64,000 bases of DNA from Rotaria sordida. Lineage: Eukaryota; Rotifera; Eurotatoria; Philodinida; Philodinidae. This document shows positions 47,863-62,123 of this stretch, piece after piece. The stretch is taken from contig CAJNOL010000071.1 in assembly GCA_905250125.1 (NCBI GenBank), forward strand, positions 186,001-250,000. The letters run 5' to 3'. Below the pieces are notes generated by a model. The model worked only from the letters and a program-made list of their open reading frames with translations, searched no databases and was not told where the DNA came from. The number at the start of each line of letters is the position of its first letter. Within the stretch, counting starts at the first letter, position 1. Both the position numbers and the translations under genes were made by a program.

Positions 47863-50800
47863 TTAAATATTAATATGACAATAATTTTCAAGGCCACTCA
47901 ATATCAAATAGGCAATCCAAAGTGAAATAAATATCGCACTTGATATAAGACGATATTTCCATGGACCACCTAATTCTCCTCCACCGAAAAATTTTAAACG
48001 TCTTATCAATAATATAACTATAGTAACGGCTGCAAACGAACAAAATACAGTTACACTGAATGATAATGAACCTTTTTCAACTTCAAATTTTGTTCTTTTA
48101 AAATAATGATACCATGCTGATATAGCCCATGGTAAACCAATACCTAAGAAAACATTAACAGCATTTGAACCATTAACATTTCCTATTGAACTATCCGCAT
48201 ATTTATCATGTTCAGCAGCAACTTTTGATGCAAATGTATCTAAATAGAAATCAAATATAGTAATTATATATTTTTTCTTTTATTATTATTTATCTCATCT
48301 ACCCGGTAATGATGTTCCTAAAGCAACAAAAGCAATTGCTGTCATCGTGTCTGTAAGACCAATAGTACAACCAAACTATAAAATACTGAATTTACGAAAA
48401 AAAAAAACATAAAGTTAATCAATAATTATTTACATGTGTTGCTAAATCACCAATAACAGCAGTTAACATACCAATTATTGAAATTGATACACAAAAGCAA
48501 ACCCATCCACCACCTATACCTATATTTTAGAAAAAAAAACTCATTACTATGTTTCTTTTTTTATTCATCTTTCAAACAAAAAAAAAGTTATTTTTTTACT
48601 TGTTGGTGGAACAAAAGCAAATAAAAATTTCCAAAAAAATGATATATAATGTAACATATAATCTTTACATTTTGCAGGTTTTTCATCATCGACATTTGAA
48701 CCACCTGCTTCAATAACATCATCATCATCATCTACAATAATATAATTTAATCGATATATATATATATATTTAATATATATTCAATTTTTTTTTGTATGTA
48801 CCTCTAACACTAAATGCTTGTTTAAATTGTTCTAACCATGTTGATGTACCAACAAGTATAGCCGTATTTGCTTTATATAATGCTTTATCAACAGCATTCT
48901 TAATATAAAAAAAACAAATTAAATATCAATAAAAAAACAAATAATTTATTTATACTTTAAATTCTTTGCTTTCACGTATTCGAATACGAATTGTATGTTT
49001 TTCACCTAATTTAGGTTTACCTAAATCAGCAATTAATCTTTCTTCTTCAGTCATACCTATCAAAATATATATAATTAATAAATACAAAAAAAAAAATAAG
49101 AATAATTATCATATACTTGAATCATTTATATCATCATCATCTTTGATTAATGATGGTTCACCTAATCGAACAAGAAATGTTTCATTACGTTGATATTGAT
49201 CACGATCGAGTATTTCAATTGTTATTGTCTTTCTATAAACAAAAAAAAAAAAGAATGTTTTACATTTATCTTTTCTGATTGGAGAAATTTGTTTGTTTCT
49301 GACAAATGCAAAAAAATGAGAATATGGCATATGTAAAAGAAAACCTCGATTCATCCTCTGGCACCGGTATAATTAGTCGAACGACGTCCGAACAACACCA
49401 TTTTTATTGACATAATATTTGCCAAACGTGCGAGTCAAATTCTCATTAAGTATAAAACAGAAGAGAACAAAAAAAGAAAGAGAAAGCCTTTTAGTAATAT
49501 CAACCAACAAGAACTAATTTTTTTTTTTCTAGTATTTTTCTCTAATCAAAAAACAAATGAAATAGATTGACATATGCTGTGTATGACATTAAATAATACA
49601 TACTCATTTTCATTATTTTCAAATATAACTTCACCCATATTTGTAATATAATCTCTTCCACTTGAAGCTGTTTCATCTTGAGTTGAATATGGTACACATA
49701 CACGACCACGAGCACCAGATGTACGTAAAACTTTAACTTCAACGGAACGATCTGATTCTACAACACCTACTTCCTCATTATCAAATACAAACATTCCAGA
49801 ATGATCATCATCAATAATCATAACAACAGCTGTTGATGGTTCAACTAATTTTACACTTTTATCAAATGCACCTGGTGTTAAACGTCCTTGATTATCTTTT
49901 ATTTTAAGATTACTTAATTTAACTGAGAAATGTTCATCTTAAAGAGAGAAAAATTTTAAAATTTCAAAAAACAACAACAACAACAATTCAATTAACCTTC
50001 TTCAAAAATTTCATCATCAATAATTTTCACTTGAATTTGTTTATGTGTTTCCATTGGATAAAAAATTAAAGTACCTTCAGCAGTTTCATAATCAGCTCCA
50101 TGTGTTGCTGTACCATCTTCTGTCATATAATCAACATAAATTGTATTTCTTAAATTTCCATCTGTACGTAAAATATGTAATGTAACATAACCAGCATTTT
50201 CTAAAACTGTATAATAATTTGGTTCAAAACGTATTTTAGTTATATGTGGTGTTGCATCACTAATTAATGGTTGTTTTTCTACTGATGTTATTTGAGTAGG
50301 TTCATTTAATTTTTCTAATAATTTTTTTTTCATATTTCCACCACCACCACCTAAACGTTTTGTTGCTTGAATACGATAATATGCTTAAAAAAAAAAGAGA
50401 AAATTTTGTTTTGTTTGTTTTTTTTTTCTTAATTATCAAAAAATTTTACCTCGAGATTTTGGTACACGATTCATCATTTCAATTGCAGCCATATCATTTA
50501 ATGTTTGCATATCAGTATTTGGATATTGTTTACGTAATTCACGCCATATATCAATAAATTCTTGTCGACGTTGTGTTTCAATTTGATCTGATATTGTTGT
50601 TTCATCTAAACCACCTGTTGTACTACCTAAATGATCAAATAAACCACCTGATACAGATTTTTTCATTGAATTTGGTTTATTTCCATATAAATCATTTGAA
50701 CTTGGTGTTGTTGAATTTTTTATTGTACCATCAATCATACTTTTTTGTTCACTATCATCCATATTACCTGATGTATCAACAGTTATTGGTAATGGTGTTT

Positions 50801-51650
50801 TTGTATGATTATCAAGTTGTAAAACTTGTTTTCTTGCAGTTATACGTATACGTATAAATTGACCAACTTTTGTATCAACAATATATGCCGAAAAAACGGT
50901 TAATGGAAAAAATAAAAATGTTAATGTTCCTTCCCATACTTCAATATAACCAGGAGAAATTTTAGCTACAATTGCCCATAACCATATATAAGCAAATATT
51001 GACCATGCTGTTGTAACAAAAAATACACGTAAATGTCTTATACGACGAATTTCACCGGTTGGTATAGACATAATACATATAGCAATAATAACAAATAAAT
51101 TAAATGCTGCTGAACCAACAATTGTACCTGGACCAAGATCTCCACTTTGAAAATTTTTTCCAACAACTTCAATAATTGATAAAAGAATTTCAGGCGCTGA
51201 TGAACCTAATGCCATCAATGTTAAATTTGATACTGTTTCATTCCATATGGCTACAGTTGTTATTGATATTGAACCATCAGGATTTTTTTTTCGTATTTCA
51301 CGTTTTTGTGATGTTATTACTTCAATGGATGCCATAAAACGATCTGATATAACAGCAACACCAATAAATAAATAAACAAGTGCTAATAGATAAACAATAG
51401 CACGTGATATACGATCACCAATTGATATATCTTCTTGAGGACGCCATAGAGGAATAATTAGACCATCATGTGTACAATTCGTACGAATTTTTGAGCATGT
51501 CTTAGACGCAGATAATAATGGTGATGATACATTATATTGATTTAAAATTGTAGCTCCATGAATAAGACTAGTTGACGTAAATAAGATCACCAGTGGTGAT
51601 AAGCGAGAAAAAGTATACATTATGAATGAGCCTCGACTACGGGAATGCAC
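47863..51650 (-). CDS. Na+/Ca2+ exchanger (NCX/SLC8 family)
   Basis: About nine coding exons on the minus strand, starting MHSRSRGSFIMYTF (a second ATG at 51620 would start nearer the signal sequence). Exon 1 (to about 50450) encodes the signal peptide, the first five TM helices and the alpha-1 repeat (ALGSSAPEILLSIIEV, GPGTIVGSAAFNLFVI). A basic segment follows as the XIP region. Two Calx-beta Ca2+-binding domains follow: CBD1 (GYVTLHILRTDGNLRNT, then DDEIFEEG) and CBD2 (VEVKVLRTSGARGRV, then ETFLVRLGEP). The C-terminal half has alpha-2 (VALGTSLPDTFASK, IGNVNGSNAVNVFLGIGLPW) and ends SGLENYCHINI. It exports Ca2+ across the plasma membrane, driven by Na+. A GGTAAGTAC at about 52095 and a TTTAG near 51662 (minus-strand sense) suggest a 5' UTR intron. 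Confidence 0.95.
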
Positions 51651-52984
51651 GGCTCACATCCTAAATATAAAAAAATAAATCATTAAAAATTATAATAATA
51701 ATAATAATAATGATGATGATAATGATGATGATGATGATAATGAGAAAGAAATAAAAATAGCACGACTTAAAATTAGAAAAAAAGAAATCTTTCTCCTTTG
51801 CTTGTCACTTTTTATAATATATCCAAAGAGGAAATATATTTTCATCCGAAACAACGACGACAATAACATCGTCAACGGTTAGAAAAAGGAAAAAAAAGAG
51901 GAAAACGAAGTAGATATAGAGAAAAGAAAATCTAGCCGGTGACAACGGTAGTAAGGGCAACAGATCGAGAATTCAATCGCTAAACATCATAAGCACTACT
52001 ACTCCACTAACACTCAATTGATTCAATTAGAGAAGCGCACACACGCAAACATATATATATATATATATGATTCTGATTAAAATACACATAGTACTTACCT
52101 CTTCTTCTTTTCCCTCTTTCTGATTTTCTGTTTCTCTCGTGCTATGCTTGTCTATTATTCATTCACTCACTTATTAATGTTCATCTGGGATTATCTTGAT
52201 GCCTACGCGTTCTCTTCTCTTCTTACACTTGCTGTCGATTCAAACTCATATAGTATTGTCGATGAGGACACATTCAAACATAAGAGAAGAGACAAATAAC
52301 TTTTGCCATCAATATAATACGATGAGAGAAAAGAGAGAATGAACACTCACACAAACTTATCGATAAAAAAAAATACAAAACTGATCGCATGCTGCTTATG
52401 TTTTCTAACTAATGTCATACAGAACAACAAAAACAAGAAAAGTGATGTGTTTGTACTAGTAGCAATAGTAGAAACAACACACAAGTTATCTACCATATTG
52501 CCTACGAATGCTAAATTATAAGTTGATGATGACGACAACAGAAACAACAACAACAACAAGGCAAAACAACGTCATCGATGATGATAATGATGATGGCAGT
52601 AGGCAGAAACAAAAAGCAGAAAGAAAGAGGGAAAGGATTTATATGTCTCCTATCTTGAATGTGTTTTCAAGGCACAGACCAGAGGCAAATAGAGGTATAT
52701 ACATAGTCGCGTTTTTTTTCCAAATGTCGGAATGATATCAATCGACAAGGGAAAAAAATTTCCTGCTGTTTCTACTACTGTCTTATGGTGGATTGTACAC
52801 TAACATCTTATTTCCATAGCAAATAACGAGTATGATCTCTACGTCAGTCTAACATCAACGACAACAAACAAAATGCATAGCAATAGTAAAAGGAATGATC
52901 TTATCCATAGATATCGACAACGACGATGAGAATAAGATGCCAAAGAGAGAAAGAAATAAAGGGGATGCTCTCGTTTTAGAGAAT

Positions 52985-53025
<41 letters not shown>

Positions 53026-53759
53026 ACGATAGCGAAGAGCAAAAAGAAAATTGTCGCCTTCAATCAATATTTGCTGCTTTCACGCATGCTGTGTGTCTTT
53101 TGCTACTACTGATGATGATGATTTTCAAAATAATACTATGTAATGCAAAGAATTCTTGCTTTTGTCTTACTCTCTCTCTCTTTCTCTGCAGGGTGACAAT
53201 AGTTTGGGATCGTCATTGTACGAACGATAGAACAATTTCCTTAGATATATGCTTGTGAAAGTAAAGGATGTTGAGGACACGCACGTCTTTCAACAATGAA
53301 TAGATGAATTGCGACTTGACTTCGACATGTCGAAGGCAAAAGAGAAAAAAAAACCGATGAAATAGAGCTCAATTAACACATCCGCAGTCGAATAATTGTC
53401 AGTTATAGCTAGCTGTTTCTGAAAATTCTGGCATAGAATTTGGTATTTGTATAGTAATAAATAATGATGATGATCATCATCAATGAAGAAAACGAAAAAA
53501 AAAAGAAAGAAATATATATAGAGATAGATAGATAGATAGATGGATAGATATACTAATCGAGAGAGATTTCAAGAATATTTAAGATTTCTCACACATAGAT
53601 TGTAATAGTTCAAACCGTTGATGATCGATCCATCATTTATTTGGAAGACAGGTTCTTGTTTGATTCATATATTAGTCCTTGTCGAAAAATTTGTCTTCTC
53701 GGCTCATTACTTGTTAACGTCTATATACAGATAGAAATCAAATCCACTGTTACGATGTG

Positions 53760-53790
<31 letters not shown>

Positions 53791-56547
53791 TTGTATATGT
53801 ATATACGCACGAAGGTTGTTTGTAGTGTGCCTCTAGTAATATTATTGTCATTCTTTTTCTTGTACTCTTTCTCTCATTGCATGTTGGTTTTCTTCTGCTT
53901 CGTCTTTTTCTTGTTCGTCTCTCTTACTAGTAAGAAGTAATAAGCAACAACATCGTCAAGACCTCCTTCTGTGTTATTGCTTACGATCAATCGATTGTAA
54001 TGCTCGACTAATTTTCTGAGATGGGCAAACAAATAGAGAAATCGACATTTGATAATCAACAAATATATCTAAAGACATTAAATGAATGACATAACAATAG
54101 AAATAAGATGAGAAAAATGGAATAGAACATTTATATTGATTACTATAATCTGTTTAGGCAATTGATTCGTGATAAGTTCACGTTGGTTTCTCATTTCAAG
54201 AAAATGCCATTGAAAAAAGAAATTAATTAACAGATAGATAACAACATTTTCTATTGCCGTTTAAAAATTATCAATCTTAGAGAAAAGATCATAGAATATT
54301 TGTTACTTTAATCAATTTTCTTTTTCTCAAGAGATGTCCAAAAAAAAAAAGAAAGAATGCTTATTTTATTTTATTTTTATCAAGAGTAAAATTTGTTTAT
54401 GTTATCAAATTTACACTAGAGAATTTTTATGCTTTCATAATCCTCAACTAATCTTTTTATACGCATGACATAAAAACTCTCTTTCTCTTCAATAAAATAG
54501 TTCTAGCTTTTAATCATCTTTTCTTCTTCTAGATTGATATTAATTTGATATCTTCAAGGTTTTTGAGCTTATTTAAGATATTGATGAGATATATCATCAT
54601 TGTCGACAGTTGTAACATACTAGTAGCCTCTATATGTCCATTGTCAATGTCATACAAATACTTGCAAAAAAATGCTCCATTGCCAATAACAATTGTATTT
54701 GTGTCGACATATGACTTTTTTTTTATCATCAGTCAATCACTAAATATATTTATTTTTGATATATATATATATTCAAGACAGAACAATAAAAACGATAATA
54801 AATATTAAATTAAATAGTCAAATCAAGATTTGATTAATAACACAAATAGATACATAACTTTAAACCTATTCAGAAAAGAAAAACTTGATTTTCAATAATT
54901 GAATTATCTATTTATATGTATACATATATGTATATATATATATGAGTCCTTTTTTTCTAGCATTTTCCATGTTTTGTTTTGAGCATACATTAATGAAAAT
55001 GATCCCATATATCATTGCATTTCTTTGCTTAATGAAGATAGAAATTTACCGCAAGAATGATTAAAGATTTAATGCATTCTATGAATAGATTAATACTTAG
55101 ATGGTTCTTTTTATTTTATTAGAAAGGAGAGGAAATTGTGCTCTATAGCACTTCTTTTTTTACTTCCATAAATCGACCAAGAATAAAGTCTATTCTTTTT
55201 CTGTTTGGATTTATTCATGCGACAAGAAATCAATTATCGAATGACGAAAATAAAATTATCGTGAAGTGGAAATATCTGAAAATAACAATTTTGTTTTAAT
55301 CCTTTATTCATGTACTAATTAAAAGATTAATTTATGAAGGATTTTGACTATCAAAAAATATCATAGGCTTAAGATTTATCTTTTTGATAAATCTAAATAA
55401 TTAATATATACTCGTAGACGAAGTTGCAATTTTCAATTAGTATAATTAATGTTCTTATTGATGGATAGACATATTCGATAAAAACAATTCTGGAACAAAA
55501 AGAAACGTTATTTTGTATTTACACATGTTTGTAAACAAAGAAAAAAACAAAATTGTTTTTTCTAATTGATGAACCCTTTGACAGCGAAGCCGATAACTTT
55601 ATAGTTTCAAAATATGATGAGAGGACGAAGCCGAAATATAAAAAAACAGGTCTTTTCAATATTTGTTGTGTCCTGATATAGATGCCACTGATAACAACAT
55701 TGTATCTTTAAATCAAGTCTAAGTACAAGAATTATGATCGCCAATAATTTTCAACGTATACTATGTTAACAAGAGATTTTTACTTTATATGTTATTAAAA
55801 AAAAAAGTCGACCGTCAAAGGATTAAACTGAGATAATTGCACAAGCAAAATGATTACATCAAACTACAACGAGATATTTTTGATTATCATATCCAATCTG
55901 TCATTAAAAAAAATATATCATTATATAACGATTATACTATAGAATCCATAGAAAACGACTAAGTCTTTCTATTTATCGTAAAACAAAAAAAAACTTAATT
56001 TCAAATTATAATAATAAAATTAAATTGAAAATAATAGACTACAAATAAACTCTTTCAAGCGCTATCATATAAAGTCGTATTATATTTATATACTTCCATA
56101 TGATGTTTTCTTTCTTTTAAAGAAAAGGATGTGCCACAATTGGTGTTTATTATAAGATAATAATATAATGTACATAGCGATTGGCAAATGGCATCAATCT
56201 ATATTCTATATAAAATACATATCATCGATAATGACATCCACTGAATATGTATATACGTATGCATAGAACAAGATATATGAATTTCATTCAAATAGATATT
56301 TTTTTAATGTGAATTATCTAGAAAAACTACTTGGAATCATATAGTGATTATCATTCAAAACAGATTAAGATGTTTTTTTTAGATATAAATTATATAGTTA
56401 ACTTCGATATTGATGAAAATATTGTCTAAACATATGATGATGTTTTTATCGACATAATAGAAGAATAAACAAAAGTGACATCCTCGATGACATTTCTTTG
56501 TATGACGTAGATGTCAAGTTCTTTCTTTTTTTTATTTGAAATAAAAA
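51651..56547. other. microsatellite-rich intergenic and NCX 5' region
   Basis: Probable NCX 5' UTR exon and intron (51662 to about 52095). Simple repeats: (GAT)n/(AAT)n near 51695-51745, (AT)n at 52050-52068, a long (GA)n at about 52989-53021, (GATA)n near 53520-53550 and (CT)n at about 53760-53785. The composition is more balanced at 51.8-54 kb. The ORFs here are generated by these repeats. No gene is recognised from 54 to 56.5 kb. Confidence 0.55.
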
Positions 56548-58851
56548 TTAAACATTAACATCATTAGTATTAGTATTATTATTATTATTATTAACATCAT
56601 CATTATTATTATTATTATCATTATTATTATTATTATTAATATTATCGTTCTCTTCATTTTCTGAACAATTTTCAGTTTTATTTATTGCTCTACCATCAGC
56701 ATTAGTTTCAATAATTTGTATTAATTTTCTATGTTGATGTCTATAATGTTGTCGTTCTTCTGATATTGTTGTTGCTAAAATAACTGTTATACGGTACCAT
56801 TGAAGTATAATAATAAGACCATTTTTTGATGTAAAAAATACAGTTGAATATGAGAATATACGATAATGAAATAAAAGTATGGCACGAAATGTAAAAAATG
56901 GTATATCTTGAAGAAATAATGACACTAACATTCCCCAAAAATCTGATGGACTACAAAGAAATCGTCGTTCTTGTTCTTGTTCTTGTTTTAAAATTAGACG
57001 ATTCTGTCGACCACGTGATACAGTAAATGCAAGACAAAATTGTAATAAACTTAATGTCCAAAAAAGTAAAACTAAAATACTTAATGTTATATTTGTTCGA
57101 ACCTTCAGTTAATAAAAAAAAAAAAAACGTTAGTTTTAAATACGTTTATTTAGTTCAATTCATACTTTTTTCTCCTTAAATACTTCAAAAAATTCAACTA
57201 TATCAGCAGCAATACCAATATAAACCTATGAAAAAATAAAAGAAAAAAAAAACAAGGAATTCATATTTGATCATAATTATTGTTCTTTTTCTTTTGTTTA
57301 CTAATAATAATTGTGAAAGTTCTTCACGAGTTAATTCACCTTTTGGTAACAACCAACGACTTAGAATAAGTACAAGTAAAGTCGTTTGTTCAATAATCAT
57401 ATGCCAATCTGCTATTGATAAATGTGTATTTAACTAAAAAATAGTCAATAAGATTTTCTTAGATAGTAGAAATGGTTTTCCATTCGAAGAGTTTTAATCA
57501 AATTCATATTATCTCTTATCTGATTTCCATTTTGTTCTAACAAATAATTGAATTATTCTATGATTAATTCTTTTATAAGAACGGAAATGATGTTTATAGA
57601 AAATATTTTATGATCATATGAACTATGTTTCTTTCTTACTAAACTAATCTATATTTTCTTAATCATTCTTGAAGGAAATCAACGAGATAGTCACACAACC
57701 ATAATTTTACTATTAATAATTCAGTCAGCAGTGTCACATTGAATAGCAAATAAACGGAAACCATTCTGGCAGGAAATAATGGCCTCTATCATCGCTGCTA
57801 TTATATGGAGCTAGCAAGCGATGCAAAAAATTTGCCAGTTTATATCTGTAAAGCAACTAAAACCTTTCAATTTGATTAAGCTAATCACTGTTTGAAAGGC
57901 TTTTTTTGTCGTGGAATAAAAGAATTTCTCAATAAATGACTAAGAAAGTTGAATTCCTCTTGAAAATAATCAAAAACAAAAACGATCTTCCTATCGTTGT
58001 TGTCACTAAAAATCATCATGAATTGATTTTTAAAATAGATTTTACTTTTGACATAAATTCTTGTGGTGTTTTGAGAAATTTTTCCAATGTTAAGTCCTCT
58101 GTCTTCGTTATTGGTAATACTGTTGAATTAATATGTTTTTTCTTAGCTGCTAGTGCACGTTGATTTATCATTAATTTTTCTTTTGAATCACTAATATCTC
58201 CATCAAAATCAACTCTATATCGATTAGCTAAAGATTTAAATTCAAATCGACGTTGATTTTTTAATGACATTTTTGTTTGATTTGATAGTAGTAATGATGA
58301 ACGAAAACTATAATTTAATTCTAATAACCATATACAAGGTACAATGGCAATTAAATAAGCAAATGCTGATGAACAAAACCTTTTGTTTAAAAAAAAAAAA
58401 TCAATAAAAATAAAAAGACAAACATGTTTTCTTTACCATTTATTTTCATATCCTTTTCGTCTATAAACCATTACATAAGTTTCAATAAGAAGAAAAATAA
58501 GTAATAAAAGTAAATACCAATAATAAACTTGTTTTGTTTCTTCGACAAGACGCCAAACAGTAACTATAGTTGAAAGAATAAATATAATACGAACAAATAT
58601 TGCTTGAATAATTGTACATGATTCTTCAATTAATTGTATTAAATGTTGACAACGTTGAGAAGTTTTTATTTTATTTGCTAATGAATATCGATTTGAATCT
58701 GTCGATAAAGAAAGACTTGATCCATGATGATATTCATAAATATTTTTTTGCTAAAAAAAAAAATAACTAAAATTTTTCTTGTTAATTAAAAATAATTCCT
58801 ACTTACTAATATATCAATACTATGACGAACACGTCCCAATGGAACAAGCAT
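56548..58851 (-). CDS. TMEM26: TMEM26-family multipass membrane protein
   Basis: Minus-strand gene of about seven exons. It opens MLVPLGRVRHSIDIL (start at 58851); the next exon gives LSTIVTVWRLVEETKQVYYWYLLLLLIFLLIETYVMVYRRKGYENKW, matching the TMEM26 first pair of helices (GVWRVTE---YW-L--L--LLFLET---). Then come LIAIVPCIWLLEL and LVLILSRWLLPKGELTREELSQLLL (TMEM26: L-IIGRWLLP-G--TR-QLSQLLL), YIGIAADIVEFFE, a WTLSLLQF helix, FLQDIPFFTFRAILLFHYRI and SKNGLIIILQWYRI. The C-terminal tail is Asn/Asp-rich, encoded by an (AAT)-like repeat, and cytosolic. The loop with QEFMSKVK is long and polar. The family's molecular role is not established. All joins fit short GT-AG introns. Confidence 0.88.
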
Positions 58852-59490
58852 TTTGATTTTTTTTTTTGGATAATCAACTATTCAAATATCTAATCGATCT
58901 ACATTTTTTTTTTATGTTTTCTTCTCAGCATGAGAATATTTATTTTTGAAAACATTTATTCAGCATAAGAAAAAGACACAGTAGGATATAACCAGAAATT
59001 CATTAGAAGATTAAAAAAAATTATTAGTTGTTAGCTGTTTTTCTTTTGTTCTTATATAATAATAGATTTCATTTATTATTTATTAGATTAAATAAATTCA
59101 AGTGATAAAACAACAACAACAAAAAAATAAAGTCGAACAACAATATCTAAATTGCGAACAATAATGAAGCCAATTATCAGAAAACAGTTTATCAAATTAT
59201 ACTATTCTCATTTGTATTAGATTTCTAAATTGTGATCATGTTGATTACATGTTCTGTTCTATTGATAATATAAGAGCGAAACCATGTCGCACTATTGCCA
59301 ATCAGAGAATGGCTAATCAGTTAAGTTTCAAACTATCGACAGTTTTTATTCCATTCAAATTACATGGATACAAAGTAAAAGTCATATTATATTTTAAACT
59401 ATGAATACAAATTTTACTTTCTCCACACATGAAAAGGCCATTTTATACAATAATTATTTATATAGATTAAGACGTGACAATTAGAACGAT
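58852..59490. other. intergenic upstream of TMEM26
   Basis: AT-rich DNA with the TMEM26 promoter at its left end. No exon was identified. Confidence 0.45.
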
Positions 59491-59494
59491 TCAC

Positions 59495-60100
59495 GAGGGA
59501 CGGTTCCCAACTGATCAATGCCATTTTCAATGATATTTTATCTATATGTTGGGAACAGTATTTTAAGAAAAATCCTAAGAGGATTTGTGCCCATGGATCT
59601 TCCTTCGAAGGTTATGATTATTTTACTGATTTTTCCATCTAATACAAGGTATGTAGAGAAGAATTGAACAACGGAATTTCAATCTGAAATTTTGCTCATA
59701 TGTAGTTCTTGTGATCATTATAACACTCTAAAATTTTCAGTGGAAAAAACTGTTTTCCTTCTGGAGATATTGATTCTTAAAAACTTGTCTCATTATCTAT
59801 AAAGTTCTGAAAGATTAACTTTTTTAAAAATTGAATATCTTCAAAAGAAAACATTTTTTTTCCACTCAAACTTTTAGAGCGTTATAACGACCACAAGAAC
59901 TACATATGAGCAAAATTTCAGATTGAAATTCCGTTGTTCAATTTTTCTCTATATACCTTGTACTAGGTGGAAAAATCCGTAAAGTGATCATAACCTTCGA
60001 AGAAAGACCCATGAGCACAAACCTTCTTGGAATACTGTTCCCAACATATAGACAAAATATCATTGAAAACGGCGTGAATCAGTTGGGGACCTTCCGTCAT
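59495..60100. mobile_element. foldback element (about 600 bp)
   Basis: The two halves are inverted copies meeting near 59800. Outer: CCCAACTGAT; then TATGTTGGGAACAGTAT; then ACAACGGAATTTCAATCTGA; then GCTCATATGTAGTTCTTGTG, each with its complement in the other half at the mirrored position. No coding frame is present. Arms are about 85-90% alike by eye. Confidence 0.75.
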
Positions 60101-61694
60101 CAGTCATTTATGTCTAAAGTTTCAAATCTTGTTTTCGTGAGATTACTTAAAAAATAATGTAATTATCAAATCATAATCCTGATCACAAACAATCAGAAAA
60201 TGTTCAAACTATATTATCCGGTTTGAAACAAGGACTGAACATAGGTCAGAGTGAAAGTTCAGAAACAACCCACATTCGAACACTTTTCTGTTCATTGATT
60301 TCATTTTTGTTCGCAATTTGAAAGCTACGAAAAGAATGTTCATTCAGCTCAGTTTGACATAAATTTTTTATTTACGATTATTTAGTTTCCATTTGACTGT
60401 GATAACCAACGCAACATAATATCTGCAAAATAGTTTGTTAGTAAACGTTGATTCCTGTCTTAAAACAAATCTAAAGTTTAAAATTGATGCTGAACAAGTT
60501 TATATCCAAAATAATGATAATCTTATACATTCGTCGTTGAAACATATGGCCTCTCTGTTTTTTTTCCAAGAAGTATGATCATTTAAATTGCTTATACAAT
60601 TTTTTTTTTGTAATAAAAATCGAAAATCTAATTTTTCATTTTCTTGAGACTCCTAAAATTGAATCTTTATCTTTCAAAAACGTTTTTTTTTCGTTTAACA
60701 TGACATTTGAAGTGAGTAGTTCGTCTTTCTGAAAATTTAAAAAACATCACTTGTCTTTATTTTTTTTGTAAAGCTGCTATTGTATTTAACCATTTGATAA
60801 GTTGATGCCCTTTTCAAATAATTCAGTATACATATCCTAAAGTATGATATGAAAAATGAAACAAGATCAAAATGATTTCATACGACATTGGTTTTGTTAT
60901 ATGAAAAATTTTGATTGGTGAATTGATGAATAATTTGTTTTATTGACTGAGAGTTAAACATCTTATTTGTTCAAGAACCATTAAAATGATAAAGAATTTT
61001 TAATCTAAACATTTGAAACTTAGCTCAAAACATAATTTATTTTTTCAAAAAAAATTTATTATTCAATAATTTATTGATTACAAATGAACTAAAATATTAT
61101 TTGATTACCTTTTATGGTTCTCATAATGATCTGTCGTGGTGAAACATACGCACAGAAAGGAGTAGATAAATCAATAAAATTCTATTTGAAGAAAAAAAGT
61201 AAATAAAAACAAAAATTAACTTATGATGATTTCTGCTTTTTTTTTCCTTTTTGAATATTTGTATTTAATGGTGCCAATTGACATATACGTTTGACTTAAT
61301 CCGCAAAATTTAAAAGAAAAAAGAAAACAAAGAAAAAACAGAATTCATGATATACATGTTTACCATACATAACTCATTCGTCCGGATTTGATAATAATAA
61401 TAATCTTTGTTCAGGCACATTGCCTATATATATATAGATATATACATACATACACATATTTTTTCAGACTGCTTTATTAAACACTACAACATATCTGATA
61501 AAGTTACGAAGAAAAAATTAAAACAAAAACAAGAAAGTTCATTCACCGAATGATAGAAATGTTTGCTTTGTTAAATTGACTTACACAAGGAAGACAATAA
61601 TTGGTATATTTTGTTCATTGTCATCACTAAAGTTCATATGTTATAAAACCGAAGTGTCCAAAAGAAAAAAAAATGTATTTTTTTTTGTTTTCTT
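60101..61694. other. intergenic
   Basis: No gene or repeat with clear ends. There is an (AT)n/(ATAC)n tract at about 61424-61460. It may contain a 3' exon of the minus-strand gene at 61695, since a GTAACATCC or GGTATTG near its stop could act as donor, but I could not confirm one. Confidence 0.4.
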
Positions 61695-62123
61695 TCAATA
61701 CCTGGATGTTACTTTAACAGAATTGAGTTCACGAAGAAATTGTAATACATCATTATCATTTTTTATATCATAACATTTATCCATAAGACTTGTAGATTTT
61801 TTAATTATTGGTTGAATTTCATGATCATCAGATGATAATTTTCGTTTGTTGGTATCGATTGTTGAAAGTGGTGATAATGAACATTTATATGTTTGATTAG
61901 TAGAAGAAGAAGAAGAATATGAACAATCAGAATCTAATAAATCACATACAAGTGTATATGTTCGTTTAAGTAAAACTTGTTTATATAAAACTTGTGAACG
62001 TTCTCGACGAAGTTGTTTTTGTTTTGTTGTTGTTAATTCAAGAATATTTTGAGCTTCAGAATAATCAATACGTGAAACAAGTGGATTTGAAGAAAATGAT
62101 AAGCATTCATTTTGTCGAGGCAT
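61695..62123 (-). CDS. small Ser-rich protein, unrecognised
   Basis: A 142-residue frame from ATG at 62123. It opens MPRQNECLSFSSNP, has a basic, helix-prone segment (residues about 25-65: SEAQNILELTTTKQKQLRRER, then LYKQVLLKRTYTLVCDLL), a Ser run (SYSSSSSTNQ) and a KRK-containing basic patch near residue 95. These suggest a nuclear or regulatory protein. The codon use and lack of simple-sequence bias argue that it is real. The 3' end could be spliced into an unseen exon. No named family was recognised. Confidence 0.5.
   Translation of the reverse strand: MPRQNECLSFSSNPLVSRIDYSEAQNILELTTTKQKQLRRERSQVLYKQVLLKRTYTLVCDLLDSDCSYSSSSSTNQTYKCSLSPLSTIDTNKRKLSSDDHEIQPIIKKSTSLMDKCYDIKNDNDVLQFLRELNSVKVTSRY

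Noticed and set aside
49542-50857. His/Tyr/Leu-rich ORFs opposite the exchanger gene
   Set aside because: Antisense shadows of NCX exons in an AT-rich genome.
52839-53940. Ser/Leu-rich ORFs on both strands
   Set aside because: They are translations of (GA)n and (CT)n microsatellites, not genes.
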